Source: Hanleya hanleyi (lineage: Eukaryota; Mollusca; Polyplacophora; Lepidopleurida; Hanleyidae). From it: a stretch of DNA of 64,000 nt. The position numbers were made by a program, and so were the translations under genes. The DNA is taken from the NCBI GenBank assembly GCA_036873755.1, contig JAVTVY010006829.1, positions 62,001-126,000 on the forward strand. The letters are read 5' to 3'. This document shows positions 11,516-20,785 of this stretch, piece after piece; positions within the stretch are counted from its first letter, which is position 1; each line of letters opens with the position of its first letter. The notes under the pieces were generated by a model, which saw nothing but the letters and a program-made list of their open reading frames with translations, was not told the origin of the DNA and ran no database searches.

Positions 11516-13066
11516 TTGGTAATTGGTGCCTCAGTTCATCAACTGTATTGCTATTTGATGATTGCAGAATTAAGCATAGCTACACGAACGCGTTTCGTTA
11601 CTCCTCTACGAACTTTATTTAACAAACGCAAAGAGTTTCTCAAGGGAAGGGGTATCTCTCTTCCGACGGCTCTCATCGATATCCCAACAAGTGTAGGCCT
11701 ACTGAACACCCCAAATATATAAAACACCATACAAAGCAAGATTCAGTGCTGGTACAAGAAGTTGTACGACCAAATTTATGTCCACTTTGTTGTCACGAAA
11801 CTTACAAACAAGTAAAATAATTTTACGATAAATAATCAGCAAATCATAAAAGTTGAATGTATGTGAATACTAAAGCCCTCCTTCGTCTTACCGAAGAACT
11901 TAATGTAAAGGACACATGCAATTACAACACATATAAGGGAAGTGGGAAGAGGTGCCGACATACTGACAGAGCCACATGACTTCACAGTATAGTCTTCTGG
12001 TTAACCTATTCTAAAGCACATACCAAGAATCCAACGATTCGTGACATGTGTTGTATCTCAGGTACGCTTTTATTGTACCTGTTCATGTGGCAACTTGGAT
12101 GATATGACCACACGGCCCCTAGCACCGGCATAAGCGGTATTAGATACAAATCTAGAGAGCTATGATGGAAATGCTCGTACACTGGGGATTGGTGAGCTGT
12201 ATCGTCGTCAGATGAAAATGACAGCATTTAACACAAAAGACTAGTCTGTAAGGCCCGATGTCGACCCAGCATCGACTTTCCACAAATGCCAACATATATC
12301 AAAGACCACAAGGTGTGTACAGGAGGCGGGCCTCGGGGACGAAACGTCCACCAGCAGAATCTCGCCATTACAGGTAAAAATTACAACACATATAAGGGAA
12401 GTGGGAAGAGGTGTCGCCAATGATATGCATCTACCTGGGATTTCCCTACTCCTAATATCGCAATTATTCATCATTACCTCATAGACCGCCTGAGTTCATT
12501 GATAATATCAGTGTTCAAGAAAACTGAAAACTAATGCGAATAGCCATAAAGCCTCCTTCATATCAATAACATATAATGAATATAAATTATTTGATTTTTT
12601 TTTCTTCATACAGTTTAGTCATTGTAATTTTTTTTTGTCGTTGAATTTGGGAACAACGTATACCAACTCTATTGTGCATCCAGTTCTCTTATGAGTGCGA
12701 CCATATGTAGAAATTACGCTATATGGGCGATCGTCTTGCTTCGAATAATCTCTCGAAGGCAACGCCGTGAATGCATTAAACCAATATCATTATACAATTG
12801 AAAAGGGCTTCTCCGACATCGACAACGAAAAAGAGAGATGATAGCATTTTCGACATAGTGTACTGTCCCTTCCTAGACAGCAGTATCCAAGAAGGGTCTG
12901 TATATGGCGTATACATAACTCGAATACATAACACGAGTAGTTGCATTTGCGAGATCTTGTGTCAACGTGACGCTTTTAATCATCGTCAAGAGCATATTCA
13001 CACAAAGCAATTCTACAAGGCTATACTACCAAGCGCCTTCACTCAAAGCTGCTTAAATGGTGATAA
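11516..13066 (+). mobile_element. Older PLE copy (+), interrupted
   Basis: Fragments in order: 11540-11760 gives the N-terminal RT region (ELSIATRTRF..., FLKGRGISLPTA); 11880-11910 gives LTEELNVKD; 12440-12530 gives the motif-A region; 12800-13066 gives DDSIFDIVYCPFLDSSI and its end. A Y2 element (11917-12427) splits it. A younger PLE (13067-14496) interrupts its C-terminus. Its 3' region resumes at 14497-14640. Many stops and frameshifts; dead. Confidence 0.75.
11917..12427 (-). mobile_element. Family Y2 element, copy 2, bracketed by direct repeats
   Basis: Nearly identical to copy 1 over 260 bp. The structured module at 12051-12149 is perfectly paired: TTGTATCT/AGATACAA and CAGGTAC/GTACCTG around a 9-nt loop. 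The block begins AATTACAACACATATAAGGG (about 11919) and repeats the same 38 bp near 12379-12417. It is therefore bounded by partial direct repeats, as expected from a head-to-tail or circular template. It sits inside the older PLE. Confidence 0.7.
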
Positions 13067-14496
13067 TTACAAGCGTCTGGTCCGTCATTCATAATTCAGC
13101 CGTCGTCCATTACAGAATATCCGCGTCCATAATCCAAAGACCTATTCCATATTCCATATAACAGTATTAGCACCAAATTCAAAAAGACAATCATAGTATA
13201 CATAAACATAGGCTTGTTTCCTGCAAGAGAGAAGCGGTCAACAGTTTTCAATGATGCCGGCAAGACATCATGATGTTCCAAAAATATCAAATCCGTATCG
13301 CTGATCAGTATTCTTAATCCATAATATTCGTTGTAAAGTCGTCATCTAAAGAATGATGAATCTCAGTCACGCTTTGATTGTGACTGTTCATATGAGTACC
13401 ATGAGGATCTTGAAGTACATGGGTTCATACGGCCCCTAGCCCCGTGTTAAGCGGAATTAGACACAAGTTACGAAACGTAGCGCCATAGATCTTGCACGCT
13501 ACGTTCGTATTTTGCTATCAGCATGCGATATGTATCGCCAAATTTGAGAAACTTTGAGTGGAGGCGCTTGGTGGTGTAGCCCTGTTTTATAAGTTTCTGC
13601 AACAATGTTTTGTGACGTTGATTAAAGTCGTCACATTTAACACAGGATCTAGCAAATGCTACTAGGCGTGATATGTATACGCCATATGCAGGTCCCACTG
13701 GAATATTACTGTCCAGAAAGGGATAGTTTACGATGTCGAAATTGTAATCATCTCTTTTGTCATACAGTCGACGAGAGAGAAGGCCCGCTTCATTTTTATA
13801 GAGATATAGGTCTAAATATGATGTGCCTGTAAGGTTATCTGTAGTTTCCTTCAAATCCAGTGAAGGTGGATATATATCCTTCACTGCGTCATTTATATAG
13901 CGATTATCCACAGCGAGAAGATCGTCTATATAGCGTTTGGTGAATGAGAAGGAACGGGCTTTGAATGGATCGGTTTTTGAAAGCGCCTGCATATAGTCAT
14001 ATTCATAAGAGAACAGATACAGGTCAGCCAACAGGGGTGCACAATTAGTACCCATTGGAATACCTATATGCTGCTGATATATTGTGTTGCCAAATTTCAC
14101 ATAGATATTTTTAATGAGAAATTCAAGCAACTCTATAAACAAAGAAACATCCCATGAATGATATCTCTTGTATGTAGTAGAGCTAAAGAATGCTTTATGG
14201 CTTCCGACATTAATATATCTACGATCAGTTTTCTTGAACACAGATACTATTAATGAACTTAGACGGTCAATAAGGTCCTGATGAGGGATTGTAGTATAGA
14301 GAGTCGAGAAATCCCATGTGGATACATGTCTGTACGGTATGTGACCTTTAGCATCAAGTTCTTCCGTAAGACATTTTGAGTTTTTCAATATCCACATACA
14401 TTCAACGCCAGAGTTCTTAGAAATAGTGGCGCAATACCTTTCCCAAAATGCTTTTACCTGCTGAAGGGCCCGCGTCAATAGGGTTGAAAGAAGCGT
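13067..14496 (-). mobile_element. Youngest PLE copy, 5'-truncated, nearly intact RT
   Basis: On the - strand: RT frame (14490 to 13468), structured 3' module (13357-13465), small hydrophobic frame (13290-13096), and the end GACGGACCAGACGCTTG near 13067-13085. It is inserted into the older + strand PLE of duplicate copy A. At the same point copy B continues with GATAACTCTCACACAC. The 5' end is truncated near 14490, as is usual for target-primed reverse transcription. Its RT frame is the cleanest in the window. Confidence 0.8.
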
Positions 14497-14679
14497 AGGG
14501 TTGTGTCTAATTCCGCTTAACCCGGGTAAGGGGCCCCATGAACAGCGTGTAATACAGAATATATATGGTGTTCCCATGAACAGACGCAATATAAGTATGA
14601 CTGAGATACAATACTCAGTAAGACGACTCGGAAACTCGTTTGTAAATAGGTAATGTTCACCAGAACTCTGTGTTTGCAT
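13468..14679 (-). CDS. Penelope-like reverse transcriptase frame (5'-truncated)
   Basis: A frame of 403 codons without a stop. Residues about 1-62 come from the 3' region of the older element and are not RT. RT homology starts at LLSTLLTRALQQVKAFWERY. Motif A is STWDFSTLYTTIPHQDL (catalytic Asp), motif B is GIPMGTNCAPLLADLYLFSY, and motif C is FTKRYIDDLLAVDN with the YIDD pair. These suit PLE-type RTs (MGTxxAP and YIDD). After the thumb region (SYLDLYLYKNEAG, YDKRDDYNFDIVNYPFLDSN) the frame ends at WRYVS. No GIY-YIG nuclease follows. The enzyme would copy RNA into DNA, but the missing N-terminus makes activity unlikely for this copy. Confidence 0.8.
   Translation of the reverse strand: MQTQSSGEHYLFTNEFPSRLTEYCISVILILRLFMGTPYIFCITRCSWGPLPGLSGIRHNPTLLSTLLTRALQQVKAFWERYCATISKNSGVECMWILKNSKCLTEELDAKGHIPYRHVSTWDFSTLYTTIPHQDLIDRLSSLIVSVFKKTDRRYINVGSHKAFFSSTTYKRYHSWDVSLFIELLEFLIKNIYVKFGNTIYQQHIGIPMGTNCAPLLADLYLFSYEYDYMQALSKTDPFKARSFSFTKRYIDDLLAVDNRYINDAVKDIYPPSLDLKETTDNLTGTSYLDLYLYKNEAGLLSRRLYDKRDDYNFDIVNYPFLDSNIPVGPAYGVYISRLVAFARSCVKCDDFNQRHKTLLQKLIKQGYTTKRLHSKFLKFGDTYRMLIAKYERSVQDLWRYVS
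14497..14640 (+). mobile_element. 3' region of the older PLE, resuming after the nested insertion
   Basis: GTGTCTAATTCCGCTTAACC begins a diverged copy of the structured module in + orientation, ending ATGACTGAGATACAATA near 14615. With the module of the nested - strand PLE at 13357 it gives a false impression of terminal inverted repeats around the RT frame. The order of fragments shows this is a nesting effect. Confidence 0.7.
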
Positions 14680-14924
14680 CTAACCGGATTTGTGCTTTTT
14701 GACCTAGGCCGAGTTGTTTCGACACGGTTATAAACGATGACTATCAACTACCGTACGTCATGAACTATTAGGTTCCTACGGAATACCGGAAGTCTCAATC
14801 GGTGTAGTTTGGTGGATGTGATACTACTACATGAGGTGGAAGAATCTGACTTTCTTTTGAACCTATGGGGTAACGCTGATTACTTCCTGTATTACTTTTT
14901 TTGTTTCAATAACGAGTGCAATCT

Positions 14925-15287
14925 AGGTAAACCAAGATGGTGAATCAGGGGAATAGACGTAACGCTATGAAAACTTCGTGCGAAATCTTCGCCGATATTC
15001 TACGAGATCCCGTAGTGAGCCAATCACGACAATTTCTGCCTTTTCACTTTGGCAATGATTGACGTTTTCTTTCGGGGTATTAACATCTTCGCCCGGCACG
15101 ATCATTTGATATTTCCTATCGCCTAACAAAGCCAAACTTTTCTCGATAATGTTTACTGTAACGGTGCACGTGCTACCGCGTGTAATTACCGTGGGCGTGA
15201 TTTTGAAATTCTTTCGCGAAGCTAGCCACCTGATTGGCTAACAAATGTAGTTTGAAATTCGCGCAGGGTTTATATAGCGCTGAATTA
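14925..15287. promoter_or_regulatory. Promoter-like island present only in duplicate copy A
   Basis: A CpG-containing, GC-richer block has four CCAAT boxes: GCCAATCACGAC near 15018, the complement pattern CCTGATTGGCTAAC near 15229, and nearby variants. It also has a TATA-like TTTATATAGCG near 15269, about 40 bp after the last box. Copy B lacks the block. A PLE tail fragment starts immediately after it, so no gene follows. It may be a captured pol II promoter. Composition is suggestive only. Confidence 0.3.
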
Positions 15288-15436
15288 CAAGCGTCTAGTC
15301 CGTCATTCATAATCCAGCCGTCGTCCATTAGAGAATATCCGCGTCCATAATCCAAAGACCTATTCCATTTTCCATATAACAGTATTAGCACCAAATTCAA
15401 AAAGACAATCATAGTATACATAAACATAGGCTTGTT
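15288..15436 (-). mobile_element. PLE extreme 3' fragment
   Basis: About 150 bp matching the last part of the PLE in - orientation: TACAAGCGTCTAGTCCGTC to AACATAGGCTTGTTTC. It contains the small hydrophobic frame (MFMYTMIVFLNLVLILLYGK, then WNRSLDYGRGYSLMDDG). It is absent from copy B. Confidence 0.8.
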
Positions 15437-17532
15437 TCAGACATAATATTCCGCGATATTATATCTGAGTTTACTGAGATTGTAACGAGTGAGACATTGA
15501 ATTCCATCACGATATAGTCAGTATTGGAACTCAATTACATATTCGTGTGCCATCGGATAGTTGATCAATCTTAAGTCCATTCATTCTAATCTGAAGACAG
15601 ATCTATAAGGGTTCGTCTTCCGGCTAACATAGGGTTAGTAACCAGTTCTTATGTTTGTTCTTGTGACGACCAGAGACTTCTATTCATCAGTCAATACAGA
15701 GACCAGAAGAGTCTGTACCTTACAACCGACTGTTGTATAGATTATTCTCAAGTCGAACCATTTTCACGACCATGCACCCTCATACCATTTTGCCTTGCAA
15801 AATAACATATAAAAATATATGATATAATATAACATATTGCATCAACAATATGCAGGATTGGCGATAAAATAACAGACATCTTTTTTTTCATTTAACAAAA
15901 ACCATGTAATTCAAGTAGGATACACGTCCAACAAGTAAATCATCTTCAACATGTCGACTTTTAGCGAAGCTCAGATATTCATTTCCCCTATAATACCTCC
16001 CTTTCTGGACAGAATCCGGTGGCTTTATTCTGTTTAACAAGTGAAAAGATAAATACTACTTCGACACATACCTGCTCTGAAAATATATATTCCCATGCCG
16101 TATGCGAACACATGAAAAAAGTAAGGAACGAATAAACCGGAGCTAAATGTAATTTAGACTAGCAGCAGAACCTGCATATGGCGTATACATTTTCGACGAA
16201 GTGGTATTTGCATCATATCAGCTGGCGAACAACTTCTTCACATTTGAAAAAACGCGATGCAAGCGTTTGCTCCAATTATCCAGTTATCTTTGATTCATGT
16301 AGCACGTCTGGAAGAGTACTCTTCCATATTCACCAAATCGTTTGTGTGTGTGTTCATGAAGATTTATATGCATACATAATTTTAATTTCATTTAAATATT
16401 ATTAGTTATTGATTTGAACCGACGTTTGGTTCGTGTGAACCATGGTCATCTGGTCGGGGCGTTCACATGAATTGAGACACAGCAGAAATGAATTCACTTG
16501 GTCAATTTAAATTTTAGTTTCATTTAGATATTATTAGTTATTGATTTGAACCGACGTTTGGTTCGTGTGAACCATGGTCATCTCGACATCGTCGGGGCGT
16601 TCACATGAATTCAGACACAACGGAAATAAATTCAAAATCAATCCGATATTTTCTTTTGGGAAATTAGAAGAACATATTGCCAGTCTCATGTAGAGATTCT
16701 GTGAAGATACATTACGGTTTAGAAACGTCCATGCGGGTTGCCTTGCGAAAATTAGACTGAACGATCCGTGTTATCTAAACGATTGGTAGAGCCTGGGTAA
16801 TTGACTCATTAAACGGGAACATTATACAGTTTCTTGGCGAGGCAAGCTTTCAACAACTGTTTCGTTTGATGATATAAAAAACTATATAGGTCTGTAACGT
16901 GACGTAAGTGCAAATAAAAACACGGACATTTGCTGAAAACAGGCGTATAACATAATGTAGAAACTATAAAGATACACGCTGGGACGTTAAAACAGTTTTC
17001 ATGTTTAGAGGTACAATATGTTTTAACTTCCTCCCGGAGAACATATAGAACGATTATTGAACCAGATATATGAAAATAACCGTTCCCTCCTATACTTATT
17101 TTCGTAACTCAGCTGGACATACCACGTTAAGTTCGTATGTCGTGCCTCTCTTGCGGTACAACTCAGTTGGCGCTGGTATGTGACGTCTGTGTTTATTATT
17201 GTTTGTCAGACACTATATTTCGCAGCTTAACTTTTATTTCATTTCTCTCACCATGGTGTCGGTGTTAATAGTTTCACACGAACATGCCATCCTAATAACG
17301 CCGAGATGCACACGGCGGACAGTTATATGTATTATCTTAGCAAAGCACTACATTACAGGATTGCCTATATACGCCATTTGAATATCGTTTTGCATATACT
17401 GCCAGTGGTCGTACAGAGTTGAATGAATGAGGATACTTGAAAACTCAAGATGTCTAACGGGAAGGAACTTGATGCTACAGGATATATTCTTAGTCTTGAT
17501 GCAACCATTTTTCACCAGAACATAGTTGAATG

Positions 17533-18050
17533 CTTTAGTTCATCAATTGTATCAGCGTCCGTTAATATAATATCATTTTTGAATATTGCTATTACCAGGT
17601 GATAATTAACGAATTAAGCACAGCTAAGCGAACGGGTCTCGTTACTCCTCTACGAACTTTATTCAACAAAGCTAAAAGAGTTTTTCGAAGGCTCTCATCG
17701 ATATCCTAACAAGTGTAGGCCTACTGAACACCCCAAATACATAAAACACCATACAAAGCAAGATTTATAATTTTAAGAAAAATAACTCCGGTGTTGAATG
17801 TATGTGGCTACAAATATCCCTGAAGGGCCTGTAAATGGCGCATACATACGTCGAATAACAGATCTAGTTGCATTTGCTAGATCTTGTGTCAACGTGACGC
17901 TTTTAATCATCGTCAAGAGCATATTCGCATAAAGCAATTCTATACAAGGCTATACTACCAAGCGCCTTCACTCAAAGCTTCCTAAATGGTGATAACTCTC
18001 ACACACTAATAGCAAAGTACGATCGTAATTAGCCACAACTGTGGCTGCGG
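17533..18050 (+). mobile_element. Old PLE fragment in duplicate copy B
   Basis: Counterpart of the old PLE at 11.5-13.07 kb. It holds the N-terminal region near 17600-17760, then a deletion, then the C-terminal region (LVAFARSCVN) near 17865 and a final block LIAKYDRN before a stop at about 18033. It lacks the Y2 element and the nested PLE of copy A. Confidence 0.75.
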
Positions 18051-18057
18051 TTGATAG

Positions 18058-18786
18058 TCACAAGCGACGAATATGCGATATCTTGTTGAAATTGGAGTGA
18101 TGATATATATGGATGGTTGCGAATCATTTATTAACCCACACAAGCAGTTTTTCAAAACCTTGTCCTTTCTGACGGGGGGTGGGGGGGGGCAGTATGTTCC
18201 CTTGAAAGATGCAGTATTGTTGACCCACGTGATCATCGGGGGTGCCCAGGAGGAGATGTCTGTGGACCAATTCACCGAGGATGTAAATGATGAGGCAGTC
18301 AAATCCGAACTGGAGTCGAAGGGAATAAACGTCGATAAAATTCCCCTAACCCGTGATGTGTACGAAACTCTGAAAAAAGAAAGGGGCTAAAATGTGGGAG
18401 TTACAGAGGACTAATACATGTTTGGTGACAGTGGATGAGTACGTGAAGAAATTGTGGAACTGTGGTGAACTGGAGGAGGTTAGAGACACATTAGGCACTG
18501 GCAAAAGGGGATATAGGTTAGGGGAAGTGGTCGAAGGCGTGCTCGAGGGAGCTGGAGAGGGAGGGGTCGCTGGAGTGGTCGAGGTGGAGAGCGGGATACA
18601 AGGCGAAGCCCCAGTCACGACTCCATCTCCAAGTCCGGCGAAGAGTCAGAGGACGAGAGGAAGAAAAAGAACCCTGGTATGTTACAGGCGTACGATGCAG
18701 CAGAAACAGAAATTAACTTTTCGCAAGTCGAAAAGATGCTACAGAAATCATTGATGCAGAATAGATCTTTACTTGAACTCAAGTGA
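18058..18786 (+). pseudogene. Intronless vWA-family gene fragment with frameshifts
   Basis: Frame 1 from about 18058 reads CESFINPHKQFFKTLSFLTG, then GQYVPLKDAVLLTHVIIGGA and QEEMSVDQFTEDV. This block resembles the C-terminal part of invertebrate proteins with a von Willebrand A domain. It stops at 18388. An A6 run near 18372-18377 shifts the sense into frame 2 (VTVDEYVKKLWNCGELEE). The sense returns to frame 1 by about 18520 (Arg/Gly-rich, then DAAETEINFSQVEKMLQKSL) and ends at TGA 18784-18786. Two compensating shifts in homopolymer runs, no introns and a position inside old PLE sequence suggest a retrocopy or transduced fragment. Confidence 0.55.
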
Positions 18787-19056
18787 AACATGACATTATT
18801 CATTTCTTGCTCGCCATCTCTGTGATGACATTTATCATATGTCGGCCGATGTGCATGCAATAGAATGGCGACTGAGATACAATACTTAATAAGACGACTC
18901 GGAAACTCGTTTGTAAAAAAATCAATTCACCGAAAGCTAAATCTGTGTCTGCGTCTAACCGAATTAGTGCCGCTTTGTGACCTGGACCACGTTGCATTCG
19001 CACGGTTTAGGTCCAACCGAATATACCGGAAGCCTCAATCGATCTAGCTTGGTGTA

Positions 19057-19165
19057 TCAATCTGATCAAAACCAGATCTAAAAAGGATGCTCACCATCTG
19101 ACATGTCGATAAGCGACAAGTAAGATGGGGAGCGGTTTTTGCATCTCTCGTTTTGATCAGATTGT
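19057..19165. mobile_element. 109-bp hAT-like MITE with 8-bp target duplication
   Basis: Terminal inverted repeats CAATCTGATCAAAAC and GTTTTGATCAGATTG match over 15 bp. The direct repeat TTGGTGTA lies on both sides (19049-19056 and 19166-19173). Duplicate copy A has the uninterrupted site (TTTGGTGGATGTGATAC near 14808), so both the insertion and its exact ends are documented within the window. An 8-bp duplication is typical of hAT elements. Confidence 0.85.
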
Positions 19166-20039
19166 TTGGTGTATGTGATACTATTTAATGAGGTGGAAAA
19201 ATCGGGCTTTCTTTTAAACCTTTGAGACAACGCTGATTAATTCCTGCAAATGCATTTCGTTTTTCAACAGCGAGTGGGGATTTCAATGAGGCAGTCTTTG
19301 TCCTGCGAGAGTCACAGACATAGAAATCCATCACGATATAGTATCCGCGCGGGAACTTAATTATAGACATCCGTGTGTCATCGGGAAATTGATCAATCTT
19401 AAGTCATTCATTCTAATCTGAAGACAGATCAATAATGGTTCGTCTTCCGGCTGACATAGGGTTAGTAATCAGTTCTTATGTTTGTTCTTGTGGCGACCAC
19501 ATAATTCCATCCACCAGTCAATACAGAGGATCAGAAGACTCTACATCTCTAATGTTACAACCGACGGTTGTAAGAGTATTCTGAATTCTGTCTATTTTCA
19601 CGACCACCCCCCATACCTTATTTTCTTGCAAAAATAAAAAAAAAGGCTATATAATATTTTCTACTTGGAGTCATCGTCAGTATGCAAGATTGGTGATAAA
19701 ATAGCATATATTTTTGCTTTCAACGAAAACCTTCAAATTCAAGTAGGATACCACAGGTCCAACAATTAAATAATCTCCAAATTCTGGGCTTTTAAGCGAA
19801 GCTCAGATATTCATGTTAATGGGTTTTTATTCCTTTGCCAATTTTGGTCGAAAGGATGTCGTCGTCTCCAGCGTCATTTGTTCGTTTGTCTGTCTATTTG
19901 TTCACCTATCATCGACGTTAGCACGATATCTCTTGAAAGAAAGCAGCTATAGGATCTCCAAATTCACACAACAGTTGCAGCTCGCGATGAACCAGACGCT
20001 TATTCAAGATGACCTAGATTGACCTAATTGTCTAGGTCA

Positions 20040-20306
20040 ATTTACACATTAGAAATAGATGCAATTTAGGTTATGTAAGAGAAATCGGTTTGTTGCATAA
20101 GTTTTGTTTTGTTTTGCTGTGTTGTGTTGATTACTGGGTTGCTGACTTTTGTTGGAATACTTACAATTTTGTTTGATCGTCGCTGTATATAGCTGAAATA
20201 TTGCTGAACGCGACGATTACTGGGTTGCTGACTTTTGTTGGAATACTTACAATTTTGTTTGATCGTCGCTGTATATAGCTGAAATATTGCTGAACGCGAC
20301 GAACCT

Positions 20307-20341
<35 letters not shown>
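20040..20341 (+). mobile_element. SINE family S1, with internal 93-bp duplication, ending in (TC)n
   Basis: Body TTAGGTTATGTAAGAGAAATC...TTGTTGGAATACTTA, then GATCGTCGCTGTATATAGCTG and GCTGAAATATTGCTGAACGC. The 3' part GATTACTGGGTTGCTGAC... to GAACGCGACG is present twice in a row (about 20130-20211 and 20212-20303). A (TC) microsatellite follows. No strong pol III box is discernible. Confidence 0.75.
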
Positions 20342-20344
<3 letters not shown>

Positions 20345-20540
20345 TAGACTTTCAGGCGTTTTGATAAGGATATACCATGCCATTTTACGCAATAAGAATC
20401 GTTCGACGTACTAAGGAAGAGTAAACAACCGCAATGCGCCCACAGACATTTAAAAAGATACCCATTACTATTTCATTTAGAGAAAAATCTTTTTTAATTC
20501 GCTGAGATTTTATGTGAATTAGTGATATGACATATGAATT

Positions 20541-20542
<2 letters not shown>

Positions 20543-20582
<40 letters not shown>

Positions 20583-20785
20583 TTAATGTTTAACGTCGCG
20601 TTCAGCATTATTTCAGATATATAGTGACGATCAAACAAAATTCTAGGTATTCAAGTTAATAACTTAGTAATCCGACACATTAAAACATACACACATTAAA
20701 ACGCATGCAACAGACCGATTTCTCTCAAATAACCTAAGATACAGTCTTCTTTCACCCGACTAAAAATATCTTCTAAAGTATGGAT
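20543..20785 (-). mobile_element. SINE family S1, inverted copy
   Basis: Begins with (AG)n at 20543-20578, then TTTAACGTCGCGTTCAGCA and continues to CACCCGACTAAAAATATCTT. It is the reverse complement of the copy at 20040, with about 200 bp between the two poly-purine/pyrimidine tracts. The pair could form a long hairpin in RNA. Confidence 0.8.

Larger units (their letters stand above)
9140..15990. repeat. Tandem segmental duplication, copy A
   Basis: Copy A aligns in order with 16165-19815. Shared landmarks: CATTTGAAAAAACGC (9210/16242), GATTGGTAGAGCCTGGGTAA (9657/16781), CGATTATTGAA (9926/17050), the old PLE fragment (11540/17600), GACGACTCGGAAACTCG (14621/18891) and ATCTGAAGACAGATC (15590/19420). 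Copy A is 6.9 kb against 3.7 kb for B because it gained a foldback element, an 18-copy array, two structured-RNA elements and a PLE. Confidence 0.85.
16165..19815. repeat. Tandem segmental duplication, copy B
   Basis: Second copy of the 9.1-16.0 kb block, with many point differences. It lacks most of the insertions seen in A, but has its own 109-bp inverted-repeat element at 19057-19165 and the vWA-like pseudogene at 18058-18786. The end of A and the end of B share AGCGAAGCTCAGATATTCAT (15965 and 19796). Confidence 0.85.

Noticed and set aside
13357..14616. Apparent terminal inverted repeats around the RT frame
   Set aside because: The right-hand copy belongs to an older PLE in the opposite orientation into which the younger PLE inserted. 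Comparison with duplicate copy B explains the arrangement by nesting.
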